Shown piece after piece: positions 53,350 to 64,000 of a stretch of 64,000 nt of DNA. How positions within the stretch are numbered: position 1 is the first letter of the stretch; every line of letters begins with the position of its first letter. Source of the stretch: Diaporthe sp. PMI_573 (Eukaryota; Ascomycota; Sordariomycetes; Diaporthales; Diaporthaceae); assembly GCA_021399435.1 (NCBI GenBank), contig JAJTUP010000056.1:62001-126000 (forward strand). Reading direction: 5' to 3'. Under the pieces are notes generated by a model. It saw only the letters and a list, made by a program, of their open reading frames with translations, had not been told where the DNA came from and made no database searches. The translations under genes were made by a program, and so were the position numbers.

Positions 53350-54585
53350 TGAAAAATAAGGATGATGTCTGCAAAGTTCGAAGAGAAGAAAAAAATTACA
53401 CGTTGAGAAAACGCGTTTTATGTAGGGGGGTGGACCTGACGCGGTCGCGGGTGTGGAGTGGCCCGAATCAGGGGGGTGCCCGAATGTGGGCCGCCCAACT
53501 TAGTGTCGTGGCATCAGAGCTGTAGCAGTCGGAATATTGGGGCAGAGGTCGCGGCGACGAATTCCTGCCGGAGGAAATACCGAGCAGTCGCGAGGTAAGC
53601 TGGTCGGCATCGACCGGGCGGGACTGGTCAGGGCTGCTAGCGTGCTCTGCCCGATCTCTATCCAGTTGTCAGGAGGTTGCGACGCCAGATATTGGCAAGA
53701 AGAAGGAGAAGAGCAATCTGGACATATTGGCGTACCGGTATTCTTTCTCCAGACCTTGGGAATACTGCATTGTCAAGAGTTAGAAGCTCCTATAAGCCAC
53801 AGGCATTTAGTTTGCCGCCGAAACTGATCCAGCTCAAAGACAGGGACTGGTTTTCACGACGATGACTTACGATGAGGGTCCTTTTTTCTAGACGTCTTAC
53901 TTCACCTCCGTACTGCTGACACAATTCCCAGAGCTTTTTGCTTTTGATGGTGTCTTGGGAAAAAAGCGTTTTAAGCAATACGTTGGACAGTGTATGATAG
54001 TGGTACCTATAACGTTAACTAGTTAGTGCAAAGGACTGGAAAGCTGTATATCCCAAGTTTCTTTTCATTCGGGTGTGGGTTACTTTGGAGGTCTGGGCTC
54101 CAATCGGGAGTAAAGGCGCAGTCAAACAAGGCACCAATCAATGCCGCAATCAGGCAGTTGCATAGCCCTTTCCGGGCACAGCATACGGATCAAGAACTTA
54201 TTGGCTTCCATTGTCTCCTAGGTGCATGGCCGTGTGATGACCAGGGCTACTTGCTTTCGTAATGGCTCTACTGTTGCATTAAATCCACCTTGCCAACCAG
54301 TCAAGTCAGCCTTGCGGCGGCACGGTCGGCCTGGGGGGGGGGGAGGGTCAAAATTGCCACAGTAAGGCTACAAAAGAGCGCTCAGCTCCTCGCTTTCTTA
54401 ATTCTTGTTCTCTCCTTCTTCATACAAGTCAGCGCAACCCACTTCTCCCGCACAAGATTCTCACTTGCTCCAGCCAGCCACTACTTTCTCCAATCTGTCC
54501 GCGCATACACTTCAAGAACCGGCACACACACAACCCTCACTTGCAAATCCCTTCTCTTCACCGTTGACCAACTCCCATTGTCACT
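53350..54585. other. Spacer, no supported gene
   Basis: Only short ORFs are seen, none with a family. A frame at about 53677-53865 (plus) looks faintly coding (PQAFSLPPKLIQLKDRDW) but cannot be assigned. An 11-base G-run lies at 54333-54343. The final 200 bases, CT-rich with TTCTCC words, look like the promoter and leader of the next ORF. Confidence 0.35.
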
Positions 54586-54888
54586 ATGTCGAACAAGTTT
54601 GCAGCCATGAGTAAGGATGTTATGAAGGCTGAAGGTGCCAAGCTCATGAATTTGGTGCTGCAGACTGAGATCTCCGAAGAAATTCAGAAGCTGATCAAAA
54701 CCGAGTGCGACAAGGCCTTCGCCAAGGGCGACAAGTGCCCTGTCGGAATCGATATCGCCTTTTTGTTTGATGTCTCGGGCTCTATGAAACCTGGGAACCA
54801 AAGAGGATGGGCCTGGAATACACAGGAAGAACTAATCGAAGGTGTGGTGCCCCAAGCCATGAACTATGACGAAGGAGTAGACGAATGA
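54586..54888 (+). CDS. Truncated VWA-domain protein
   Basis: A 100-codon ORF (MSNKFAAMSKDVMKAEGAKL) has a helical N-terminus. The start of a von Willebrand A domain follows: VGIDIAFLFDVSGSMKPG, with an intact MIDAS DxSxS. It proceeds as in fungal VWA proteins to VVPQAMNYDEGVDE and then stops (TGA 54886-54888) where relatives continue with DLYFLN and the rest of the domain. The downstream sequence does not resume VWA similarity. A CT-rich leader upstream suggests it is, or was, a real promoter-driven gene. A partial VWA domain would probably not fold, so this is likely a truncated gene. Confidence 0.6.
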   Translation: MSNKFAAMSKDVMKAEGAKLMNLVLQTEISEEIQKLIKTECDKAFAKGDKCPVGIDIAFLFDVSGSMKPGNQRGWAWNTQEELIEGVVPQAMNYDEGVDE

Positions 54889-54889
54889 C

Positions 54890-55985
54890 CGGAGGTTGGG
54901 TGACTGGGAGAAAGACTGGGAGATATTGATGGTGGGGGGGGGGGCAGATCACGGCGTGCAGAGCGATTGCGTTGTTCTTTTGACTCTTTTGTCATGTGAA
55001 AAACAGAGATTGACGCTTCATGGTTGACGATGGACGACCGGTAGTCATTTTCCTTATTCTCGTAACGGCCAATGGACGGGGTAGTCGCGAGGTTTATCTT
55101 AATCCACATTGGTGTCTGTTTTTTCTTTGACCGTCTTCTCTGGCGTCCTTTGATTGGACTCACCCTGCTTTGCTTTGCTTTGCTTTGCTTTGCCTTGCTT
55201 TACATTGCATGAGTCTGCCATGTTTCCTTTTCGAACAGTACGGTGTAAATCTCTGTGCGGCATTGGTGTAATAGGCTTCTCCCGTAGCACTCTCTAGTAT
55301 GGATACTTCCCTCTCAAGTTCTTGCTATGTAAATCTCCTACCCTCGTGAACATAGCTTTCATCCACAGTTATCACTTTGGGGCGATAGAAAGACACAGCT
55401 GTTCCATCCCCACGGAGTGAACGTCTGAAGCGACTCTTGTATGCGACGATGTTCCAAGGCTGCAATGGGGTAGATATTGTGAATAGCAGATGTGCCTACC
55501 GCCGAGTCGTAGTGATGTAGTAAGTGTAATTACGATGCTTATATATCATGCTCGCATCATTTGTTTCGCAGGTTCAGCATCACGACATGCTCAGTCACAT
55601 CACACCATGCATGCATGCAATTTCTTTTCTTGGCCCTCACATTTTCAAGTCTCTATCAAAGACGTATATTACAGGGTCATGAGGATCGTGACAAGGGAAG
55701 GGTGACAGAAACGTCGTGTGGTGCGTCCTCGAGGTGACGGTTGGAAAATAAAAGGCAGATGCGTGTAGGTCGTCAAAAGAGATATTATCAAGACCCGGAA
55801 AAAAAGGAAACCGCGCGGCAAAGGCAGAAACCAGGTCCCAGCACGCAAAAGAAAAATGATAGCCAATGACCCTCTTCCATAAAGTCCATGCACCCCACCC
55901 CCTAACTCGCCATTAACATGCTCAAGGAGAAGGACAACACTGAAGGCTCGTGCTTGCACCCTTGTGAAAAAGGCCGCCAAAAGAC
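54890..55985. other. Spacer with simple repeats, no supported gene
   Basis: It contains an 11-base G-run at 54934-54944 and a TGCTT pentanucleotide run at 55166-55200. The part after 55900 is the 3' flank of the topoisomerase gene. Confidence 0.45.
55166..55200. repeat. (TGCTT)n simple repeat
   Basis: Six tandem TGCTT units, the last imperfect (TGCCT). Confidence 0.9.
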
Positions 55986-55987
55986 GC

Positions 55988-58250
55988 CTAGTCCGAACCA
56001 TCCATGTCATAAACATCGCTTCCACCTCCGCCGCCGTCGGACATCAGCTCGTCCTCATCGTCGTCTGAGGCGATCGCGTACGTCTTCTTGGCCTTGGCAG
56101 CCGCCGCTCGGCCTGGACGAGCACGTGGCGGTGGCGGCGGGGAATCGTCTTTCATGGCGACGTCACCATCCCCATCCTCGTCGTCGTCACTGAATGCGAA
56201 GGAGTTCTTCTTCGACTTGCTTGCAGCAGTGGAAGATTTGTTCTTCGCCGCGTAGGCCTTGGCGGCTGGAGAGAGCTGTACAGGCTTCGCAGGCTTGTCT
56301 TCCTTGGTTTTGTTCTTGCTTCCAGCCGGACGCCCACGCACCTTCTTCGCCGGGGCGGACACGACGTTCAGAGGAGCCTTGGCAGGTTTCGCCTTTGCTG
56401 ATGAGGCTTTGGCTGTGGTCGTGGTAGGAAGGGCCTCATTTTCCGACATGTCATCGATGTCAGATGACCTCGTCAGCTTGTGAGGCGACGACCTGGCGAG
56501 AAGCTCGTAGTTCGTGTCATCTGGCTCGTCAAAGTCGAAGTTGCGCGATTGCTTTGTCTTCAGCTTGGTGGGGATGCCAGCGTTTCCATGCTCGGATCGT
56601 GACATGGCAAACAGACTAAGCCTGCCGTTGTTCGATGCCGCGGCTGGCTCTCCGATCCCGCGAACCATGGCACCGACGTCTCCGAGCATATCATCACCGT
56701 TTTCACCCTCGGACTCGTCGTCATCATCGCTGAAGACCCAGGTCTTCTTAGCCTTTGATGCAGCAGCGCGCTTCGAGGGGCTGTTTGCGGGCGCGGCAAC
56801 CTCCTCAACTTCGGGTTCGTCGTCATCGACGACAGACTCGACAGGAGAGGGTTTTGACACGGCAGCACGCTTGGAGCGGCTATTTGCTGGTGCACTGACC
56901 TCTTCAATCTCGGGCTCTTCCACCGGCTCTTCCTCCGGCTCTTCCTCCGGCTCTTCCTCCGGCTCTTCCTCCCCGGACTCGTCGTCCTCGACGACAGATA
57001 CGATTGGAGATGGCTTCTTGACCGGCGCGGACTTGCCCGTGTTCAGCGTAGCAAAGTCCTCATCAGAAAAGTCTGAATCTGACCCATCGTTGGCGTAAGA
57101 CTTGGCCTTGGCTGCTGCTGCGCGCTTGGAGCGGTTGATGGCCGGCGCAGAGACTTCCTCGATCTCTGAATCTTCATCCTTGACATCGTCAGGCGAGGGC
57201 ACCTTCTTTGCAGGTGCGGCCTTCGGCTTGCTCTTGCTCAATGCCGCGAAATCATCATCAGAGAAGTCAGACGCGGCTCCGTCATTGCCATACGACTTTG
57301 GTTTCGGCTTTGTCCCGCTGAACTTCTCAGCAAAGGCAGCGCCCTGCTTCTTCGGCTCCACGGGCCTCTTCACGACAGTCATTTCTTTCTTCATCGTCTT
57401 TGCTGCCTTGGCGGTCTTGCCAGGGTCATAGTCGTCATCGTCACGCTTGGCCCGCTTCCCACCGCGGCCGCCTCCAGCCCCAATTTTCTTAGAGCGGCGG
57501 CGACCCATATTGCGGATGTTCTTCGCAATCTCCGCATCCAGAACCTGCTGGTGTTCCCACTCCTCGAGGAACTCGTCGAGATCCCTCGACCAGAGGTCCT
57601 TCTCAGAGAGCCCTTCCAAGTCGTCGTGCTCCTTCTTCTTCGCGGCGATTTGCTTTCTCAGCCGCTCCAGGCGCTCAGCGGTCAAGGAGTAGATGGGCAT
57701 CTATACAACGTCAGTGCACTAGTCTCCCGTAGAGCATAGGGTTTCACGCACAGAAAGGAGATAGTCGTAATCTCCCGCGCCGGGTTCATTGGACGTGAGG
57801 TCCTCGTTATCCTCATCATCATCCTGATCCATCTCCTCGTCCGTGTTTCGAGCTTTCTTCACGCTCTCACCCCGGGGGAAGGCCTCGTACTTGCGGTCAC
57901 GAAGTTCTTCCACCAGGACGGCCTTCTTCTTCCTGGAGACGACCAACTTGCCCTCAATGATCTCCTCAACGAATCGGGCCATGTTCTTCAACTTGCGATA
58001 GTCCGCGTGGAAAACCTTGAGCCAGTATTCCTACAAAGGGCCACGTCAGCTTTCCATTGTGTGTCATGGCAGCGGAGGGGGAGCCAGGATACGACAAACC
58101 TTTCGCTTTTTGTACATTTGAAGGCGGTACTGGTAGAACTCCTCCAGGATGTCCTCAACCTTCTCATACTTCCGGATCTGTCCCCGGACATCGAAAGCAA
58201 CGAGGTTGGTGGTTCCAAGACTCTTGTTCAGCTTGAATCGTTCGACTTAG
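55988..58250 (-). pseudogene. top2: DNA topoisomerase II, C-terminal third only
   Basis: Minus-strand exons from about 58250 to 58100, 58030-57752 and 57700-55988 (introns 69 nt and 51 nt, both phase 0) encode ERFKLNKSLGTTNLVAFD, then ILEEFYQYRLQMYKKRK, EYWLKVFHADYRKLKNMARFVEEI, DYDYLLS and MPIYSLTAERLERL. These are signature sequences of the end of the eukaryotic type II topoisomerase core. A long charged C-terminal domain follows, with SDFSDDDFA and SKRAAA repeats and a run of EEEPEEEP, probably regulatory and nuclear. The ATPase, TOPRIM and catalytic Tyr parts, over 1000 residues, are absent. Upstream of 58250 the sequence is AT-rich and not topoisomerase. The remaining part has no stops and normal composition, so truncation looks recent or marks a rearrangement border. 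Confidence 0.85.
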
Positions 58251-58259
58251 CTAAATTAC

Positions 58260-60110
58260 AGTAGACCTTTACTGATACAAGACATATTAGGCTCATTATA
58301 TGGGTCTCAAATCCCTTCCCTTGACTCACAGCCTCGCCCCGCCATGGTGCTGTCACCACTTTGGAACGTAATGTACCCCGGAAGGCGTTTTTGTGTGCTG
58401 GGGCCCAATCGTTTGCGAATTTGTCGCGTACTTCTAACCGGACTGATTTGTAGGGTACCTATAAGCTCGGGCTATATGGTTTAGAACTTTATAAAAATGG
58501 ATATGTTATTCTGAAGTACAGTACGAAGCTACGAAGCAGACCAGTACTTCTAAAACTTTATAAGTACGTTGATCGAAAGATACGTCGTCACGTATGTAAT
58601 AAAAGTCCTGTACCATGTTCTACAAAAAATGACATACTGTGGGGAGTACAAAGATGGAGGTACTGTCAGGGACTGAAGTCACGATGGCGAAGAAGGCCCA
58701 CGAGGCCACTATTCTGACCCACTTATACGGCTATATAGGGGCTTCCACGCCGCTCGGAAGGCTCGCAGAAGACTTAAACCTTTAGGCTTCAACAATACAC
58801 TTTATTTGGCCCTACAGTATGTGTGTCTGAATTTTGAGCACCCATTCGGAGAGGGCGAACGGGTGCGATTACCGGCCTTCATAGAGTTCGTGGGGCTCTT
58901 CGACCGTTTTCTGGCCGGAGAAGCTTCTTCGAGGCTTGAGTCGCCGCTCGAGGCAGGCTCAGGAGGGACTCGTAGAGCAGCGTCGTCAACTTTATCGTTG
59001 CTGCAGCCCTGCGGTGGCTGGTCCTTCGGAGGGTGCGAGGCAGCAGCCGCCGCCTCCCTCTCTGCCGGGGCTGTCTGGTCACTGCAAAAGTCAATTGGGC
59101 ACAGCAGAGTTCGGCGATGTCGCCACGTACTTTCTTGCTTGTCGTCCTAAATGATTTATCCAGCCTTGGGCGAGGTTTGCCATTGTCTGCATAGATGTGT
59201 AAGGAACAGGGAAAATAATGGAAGATAGTAGTTTAGATTAAAGAAGAACAGCATTAGGGAGCTGGGGGACATGGTCCCTATTTATGTCTCAAGTCGAGCC
59301 CGTCTAATTCAGAGTGTGCCTAATTTTGATGTGGGAGAAACGATTATTGGTTGCCTTACGGAGGAGTGGGCGAACTGTGAATCCCAGGCTTGTGGTTCGC
59401 CATTGATTTTGAGCCGCACGTTCAGTGTTCAAACGGGATCCCCCTATCATACTGCAAATTTCAGTTAGCACTGCCAACGGGCCAACAACAATCTCACCCG
59501 AGTCCTCCAGCTTCAGCTTCGCTGGTACGTGCTCTATAGCGCAGAAGCAGAGTAGACGAGTCGTTACTTGCTTAGACGGAGGCCTGATAACAGTGTAGAG
59601 GCTTCCATATTTGAAAATTGTCCTTCTGTTAAGAATCTGAAGCGTTTCACTGCCAAGTTTTTACTGCCAGCGACTCCAAACAGTTTAAGCTGTTCGACAG
59701 TGGCCGCTGCCCAAACGCATTCGATTCGATTCATCAAGAAAACACAAAAGAGAGCCAGATTCCCAGCCTTTTCCGCCATCCAAACACGCTGCATGCATCG
59801 CCGATTGGAGATCAGGATCCGTTCTGGTTGCTGAAGGTGCTCGGCACGAGAAAACTGTGCAGCCGGCCCGGAAGGTATTACCATCATTGATGGTACAAGA
59901 CAGAAACAAGCAATTTACATTGTTGGGAACAGCATCACAGAAAATGACTTGTGAGCAGCTTTCTTGAGCAACTACCAACAGATCAACAGAATTTAAAGGT
60001 CATTTCTACCCGAATTGCAAAACAGCCTTAGCTGTCCTTAGACGCTCTAAAAGGGCCTGCTCGAGAGCATATTCAATGGGAGCGAGCGGATCAGTAAGAG
60101 AAGAAGGTGT
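58260..60110. other. AT-rich gap beyond the topoisomerase break
   Basis: No topoisomerase sequence and no other supported gene. GTAC-rich wording appears at 58440-58640. A 71-114 codon frame pair at 58806-59150 is GC-rich and Ala/Arg-rich but not recognisable. Confidence 0.45.
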
Positions 60111-60119
60111 AAGTAATGT

Positions 60120-60860
60120 TACTAAACATTCTTTCAGTTTATCACTACTATAGCAATAACTTACGAATCCTTCGTCACATCTTGGATGTTTTGACCGTCG
60201 AGGCGAATGGCGCCTGATTGGATGTTAAAGTCGCGCATCACCAGGCTGATCAGGGTAAATTTCCCGCTGCCACTGTTTCCAAGATACCCACCATGAAACC
60301 TGCAGGAATCACAAGGTCGAGTCCGTTAAATATCTTCTTCGAAGGCCCTGGGTATGAAAACACAGCATTGTCAAACTGCATTCCGCCCCGGGTGCACGCT
60401 AGATTTGTGCCACCATCATGGATGTCCGGCGTTCTCTCCCATGTCCCTCGCAGGCGCGTGGCGCCCAGCAGCGCTTCCAGCTTACAGCAGTTTTGACGAT
60501 CGTCAGCCAACGTCGTAGATTGAAGGTCTCTGTATCATGAAGGTTCAAAAACTCTAGTTTCAATTGATCGTCGAAAAATGCCCAGCCGAGCATTCGGAGG
60601 TATTCCATGTTGTTGCCAGGGAGGTGTCTAAGACCGTTTTCTACCAATCCTTGGATTATAGTTTGTACCACGAGGCTGTAGTAAGCTCCGAACGTTTGGG
60701 ATTGCTGGAAACGGGTGTCGAGGTCATAAAGGGGTTGAAAGGAAGGACTTTTCAAATACTCCCACGTGGCAAAAGTACTTGGAACCAAGTCCCTTCGATC
60801 CACGAGGGAAGATTTGGTCACACGGTCAAGAAAGAAGATACAGTACCTAGATGGAGGCAA
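60120..60860 (-). pseudogene. ABC transporter fragment (nucleotide-binding domain start)
   Basis: The minus strand encodes KLEFLNLHDTETFNLRR (a membrane-to-NBD linker), then GGMQFDNAVFSYPGPSKKIFNGLDLVIPAG, the A-loop region of an ABC transporter nucleotide-binding domain. The frame shifts by one near 60285. The next frame continues GNSGSGKFTLISLVMRDFNIQSGAIRLDG, where GNSGSGK is a Walker A motif with Phe in place of the usual Ser/Thr after Lys. Similarity ends at about 60150. No ABC signature or Walker B was found. It is a truncated, frameshifted remnant of an exporter gene. Confidence 0.75.
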
Positions 60861-60962
60861 GCCCTGAGAAGCATTGTCCTGCGGAGTATGTGCCTGTTGT
60901 CTACTGGCATCAATTTATCTTGAATAGCATCAAGGTCCGTTTTATGTGAATCCGGCGGCACG

Positions 60963-61637
60963 ATGCGATGGTGTGAGAGTTGTCAACGCTCTTTTGGAAA
61001 CCAAAAGGCCCTGAAGCAGCACTTGCAGGATTCGCCTGTGCATTCCCGCTTATCGTTCAACTGCGTACCCTGCGAAAAGTCGTTCGTCAATGATGAAGCC
61101 CTGAAGCAGCATCTCCGAGACTCTCAAGCTCATTTTCTACGCGAAAGCCAACCTAGCCGACGAGACTCCGCAGAGATACAGACATCTTTCATGTTTCCCG
61201 AGCTACACAAGGCCGTCACCGATGCTGTCGCCCCATTCATGACTAGACCGCGCTTCCGAAACAATGTTGACCATACTCCTGAAAAAGAATACTCAACATA
61301 CGTGATGGCCAAATTCACATGCAATAACCACGGACGAATACCACGAATATGGAGTAGCAAAAAGGTCACCATCGTGATTAGAAGCTACGGCAAGAAAGAA
61401 TACAACGCAGTTGTATACAACCAAGGGTGTGAAAAGTGCGCAAACCTCGGCCGAATCATTTTGGATGAGTCGTCATACGTCGAACGGGTTTCTTACCGGC
61501 TGAAGAAGTGGGCGGGGATACGAATGGAGCCGCAAGGATATACTGGAGGAGTTGGGCCGCCACATCTGGAGGAGTTGTGTGAAGGCTGCAGGGCAGGCTA
61601 TTGTCAGCATCGTCGTCTGCAATCCGTTGCATGCTGA
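60963..61637 (+). CDS. C2H2 and 3CxxC zinc-finger protein
   Basis: The 224-residue protein begins with two C2H2 fingers, MRWCESCQRSFGNQKALKQHLQDSPVH and FNCVPCEKSFVNDEALKQHLRDSQAH, each C-x2-C-x12-H-x5-H as in RNA- and DNA-binding JAZ-type fingers. A 3CxxC-type zinc-binding domain follows (about residues 115-220): AKFTCNNHG, WSSKKVTIVIRSYGKKEYNAVVYNQGCEKC, RVSYRLKKWAG and LCEGCRAGYC. This pairing is widespread in Pezizomycotina; its role is not established, but nucleic-acid binding is likely. Single exon, ATG at 60963, intact. It lies immediately downstream of the ABC fragment and on the opposite strand. Confidence 0.88.
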   Translation: MRWCESCQRSFGNQKALKQHLQDSPVHSRLSFNCVPCEKSFVNDEALKQHLRDSQAHFLRESQPSRRDSAEIQTSFMFPELHKAVTDAVAPFMTRPRFRNNVDHTPEKEYSTYVMAKFTCNNHGRIPRIWSSKKVTIVIRSYGKKEYNAVVYNQGCEKCANLGRIILDESSYVERVSYRLKKWAGIRMEPQGYTGGVGPPHLEELCEGCRAGYCQHRRLQSVAC

Positions 61638-61639
61638 AA

Positions 61640-64000
61640 AGATCTCATAGGAAGCAATACGCGATTCAATTGACTGTGCCACTGAGGTCATTATCATCGT
61701 CCGGATCTTGCAGCTGCAGCCAAGCTCGAGACTTCCATCTGAAGTGATTCGATAGGCTTGTGAGATAACAACCTCCTCCACTAGAGCTGGCCCTACACCC
61801 ACGTTTATCTCTTGCGCACATCGTTTATCCTCTCACTTTTTGATAGCCTTGGGTATCAAAATGGATCTCGTATGATCACGAATGATCTCTTGGTTCCCCT
61901 GTATCTACGTAATGGTCACACGCCTTAATATTGCGTTGCCGTGACAGTGTGCACCAAACGCGTCGAGCATCATGCATTTCCGCCACTGTAATCGTCTGCG
62001 CGCAGGGGTAGGGCAACACGTGACATGAGGGGCAATTGTGCTCGATGGTTACCGCATGGGAAAGCAACAACAGGTCACGTATACATTTTGGTTGCTATTG
62101 CGTTTTTCGGGAAAACCTACGTGGCACTGGTGGCAACATTGCCTACTAGTGGACTAAGTCGGACGTAACTCTCTTGTAGGTCTTCGGAAAAATAAGAAGC
62201 TTGTTAATAAGACGCGTAACAACGAAAAGGCGCGCGGACTGCCAGCGGTGATTTGTTCCTCCAAAAGCGGTCATGGCCAGCTTTGGCCTAAGACTCCCTG
62301 CTTTTACGTCTGTACGTTTTGGTCTCATGCAGATTGGACCATTCAATAGGATTGTATCTGCCATTGCGTCGAAGGAAGGACGCGGACCGTCAGGCGATGT
62401 GCCAGGAGGACCAATTCCCTGAACGCCACTAGCCCGTGTTGGCTTCAAGACCCCTGCTTCCCACAACTGTACGCTTGCAGGACAGGGAGGTCCCTTGCAA
62501 ATGGTCGCCATGTCACTAGTTCGGTTCTTGTGGACAACATAAGGATGGTGATCCTGCCTTTCCACCTCCGCCGCCGCCGTTGTCCTTACGCTTCCAAATG
62601 CCGCTGTAGGGCATTTTACAAAAATCACGTTGTTGATGTTGTGATGCGCGGATGAGCGATGATGTGATGCTGGACGTCTCGATTGTTGCAACAGCCGAGA
62701 TGCCTATTTGAACGGCGGTGCAGACTGCGAATATAGAATCGATCCTCTTGACTGGTTGCGTGGTTGCTTTGTGACCCAAATTCAAGAATCATATGGGTTG
62801 TGAACAAAAATTTAAGCAATTGCAGATTTCAGTGCGACGTCTGAGGCTAAGATTGGCTGTGTGGTTGACCAGGTAGCACGTGTCCGCCGCAAGGCCGCAA
62901 CGACACAGCTCGACTCTTTCCTACCCGTGCCATGCAGCTAGGGTCTCCTCCTTCAAGGGCTATGTTCGGAAGTTCCCTGACAGTATGGATAAAGAAGCAG
63001 TGGAAAAGAAGACTTCTCCCGTTGGCTAGGACCGCAGAATTCAAAGGTGATTTCATTCCCTAGTACACATAGTTTTCAACGGCACGATATCGCTACGGTA
63101 TCGCTTTTGCAGCGAGATGTCGCGTCTGCAGCAAGATGGTGCTTCCTTGAAGATATCGCTTCTTCAGCACAATATCGCTACGATATTGCTTGCCACTGCA
63201 CCTTTACTCGAAGGTGACTGGTGAGGTCGTGAAACTGGACATGATGCCCTTTGCTTGGACATTCGTCGGTGCGGCCTGTAAGGACTGTAATGATAAACGG
63301 GGCCTGGTCCCACAACAGACAGATTGAAACCCAACAAAGCTTAAATATTTTTGGTCTAGCTCTAGTCTCGGCAGTGGCGACTTTTTATCTGCCCCTTTTC
63401 AGAATAAGGAATTCACATCACGGGATTAAAAATAAATTTCTTCATTTATGATATGTACATGCAGTACTGCAATCAAGCTTTACGGTTCTGAATATCATTT
63501 GCACAATAACTTGATTCATGCATGTCTGCTGTTTTCGGGCAATCAGCCACTACTTTGTTTCTTAATTTAGAAATTCTTATCTTAAAAATGAAGAAGTAGA
63601 TATTTAACAGTTTAATTTTAAAGTTCCTTAAATCCCTACACCTCACGCTCACCCAATCCTATCGGCAGATGCGTCATAGCGAGGTCCTTCAATTTCCAAA
63701 ACCATATGTCCGGAGTCGGTAAAAAAAGAACTTTGTGCTGGTAAAAAGCTTCATTTACTTTGTTGAAGGGGTAAAGCTACTTGGTCTCTTTACTTGCCCC
63801 TTCTACTTTACACAATCTTTGCGCTAATAGGAAAATATATTTGCATGAGTGAACCATTCACTCGATGTGGTCCTGCAGAAATGCGCTGACCGACTAATTA
63901 GTCGCGCGAAAGCTGGGCAGAGAAAAGAGCAACCCTGCGTACAGTGACGGCAGCGAGGGTCGCACAAGGACGCGCACCGACGAAGCAAGCTCGATGAACA
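61640..64000. other. Terminal gap with a short repeat patch
   Basis: No gene is supported. A 110-bp patch at 63083-63192 repeats GATATCGCT/GATATTGCT and CTGCAGCAAGAT-type words. The composition becomes AT-rich from 63400 to 63900. No transposon end or RNA gene was recognised. Confidence 0.4.
63083..63192. repeat. GATATCGCT-type degenerate tandem repeat
   Basis: Five copies of (G)ATATCGCT or a one-base variant are spaced 15-30 bases apart and alternate with TTGCAGCGAGATG/CTGCAGCAAGATG. Confidence 0.6.

Noticed and set aside
63083..63192. CRISPR-like spacing of repeats
   Set aside because: Units are short and degenerate, spacers are not uniform, and the genome is fungal.

Overview
The window is nuclear DNA of a filamentous ascomycete (Pezizomycotina, most likely a Sordariomycete). 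The protein-coding genes have short GT-AG introns (48-72 nt) and encode typical fungal families: a C6-type transcription-factor domain, an E-class P450, a Clr5-domain protein, patatin and HET-type remnants, an HNH_2 protein, a mitochondrial HMG-box protein, and the C-terminal part of DNA topoisomerase II. About half the window is transposon-derived or gene-poor and AT-rich. Several dead genes carry CAA/CAG to TAA/TAG or TGG to TAG changes, the signature expected of repeat-induced point mutation (RIP). This looks like a transposon-rich accessory or subtelomere-like compartment interleaved with gene islands.

Layout. 1-4900: most of a Ty1/copia retrotransposon, with gag and pol in one frame split by a single TGA, and a candidate 3' LTR. 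It sits in a RIP-degraded Ca2+/H+ exchanger pseudogene (4905-5795, minus), followed by a Ty3/gypsy tail. 6240-7259: SDR gene (minus). 8995-10625: three-exon transcription-factor-like gene without a zinc cluster. 10916-11400: HET/VCBS-like remnant. 12644-15067: VWA-Hint protein (minus). 16837-19441: hAT element 1. 20640-22304: complete P450 (minus), divergent from an SDR (22906-23711) whose 3' end is replaced by hAT element 2 (about 23628-25690). 25795-27726: Clr5-zinc-knuckle protein (minus). 29889-31467: dead pogo element. 31660-32115: end of another hAT element, fused to the 3' end of a large acidic protein gene (32105-34839, minus), with a second large acidic protein gene beside it (35461-37485, minus). 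38101-39949: rearranged patatin gene pieces. 40076-40400 and 43219-43500: pogo fragments. 44798-46534: P450 tail read in frame into an HNH_2 protein. 47010-47190: orphan hAT-like terminal repeats. 48112-49070: mitochondrial HMG-box protein. 49477-50454: Ser/Pro-rich ORF. 52100-53349: frameshifted pogo. 54586-54888: truncated VWA protein. 55988-58250: topoisomerase II C-terminal third (minus). 60120-60860: ABC transporter pseudogene (minus). 60963-61637: C2H2 plus 3CxxC zinc-finger protein. The last 2.3 kb shows no gene.

The P450 and SDR share a roughly 600 bp divergent promoter region and look like the remains of a small metabolic pair inactivated by a transposon. The strongest leads are the copia gag-TGA-pol arrangement, the VWA-Hint protein, the P450-HNH_2 read-through ORF, the headless topoisomerase II gene, and the arrays of short reiterated words at hAT ends.
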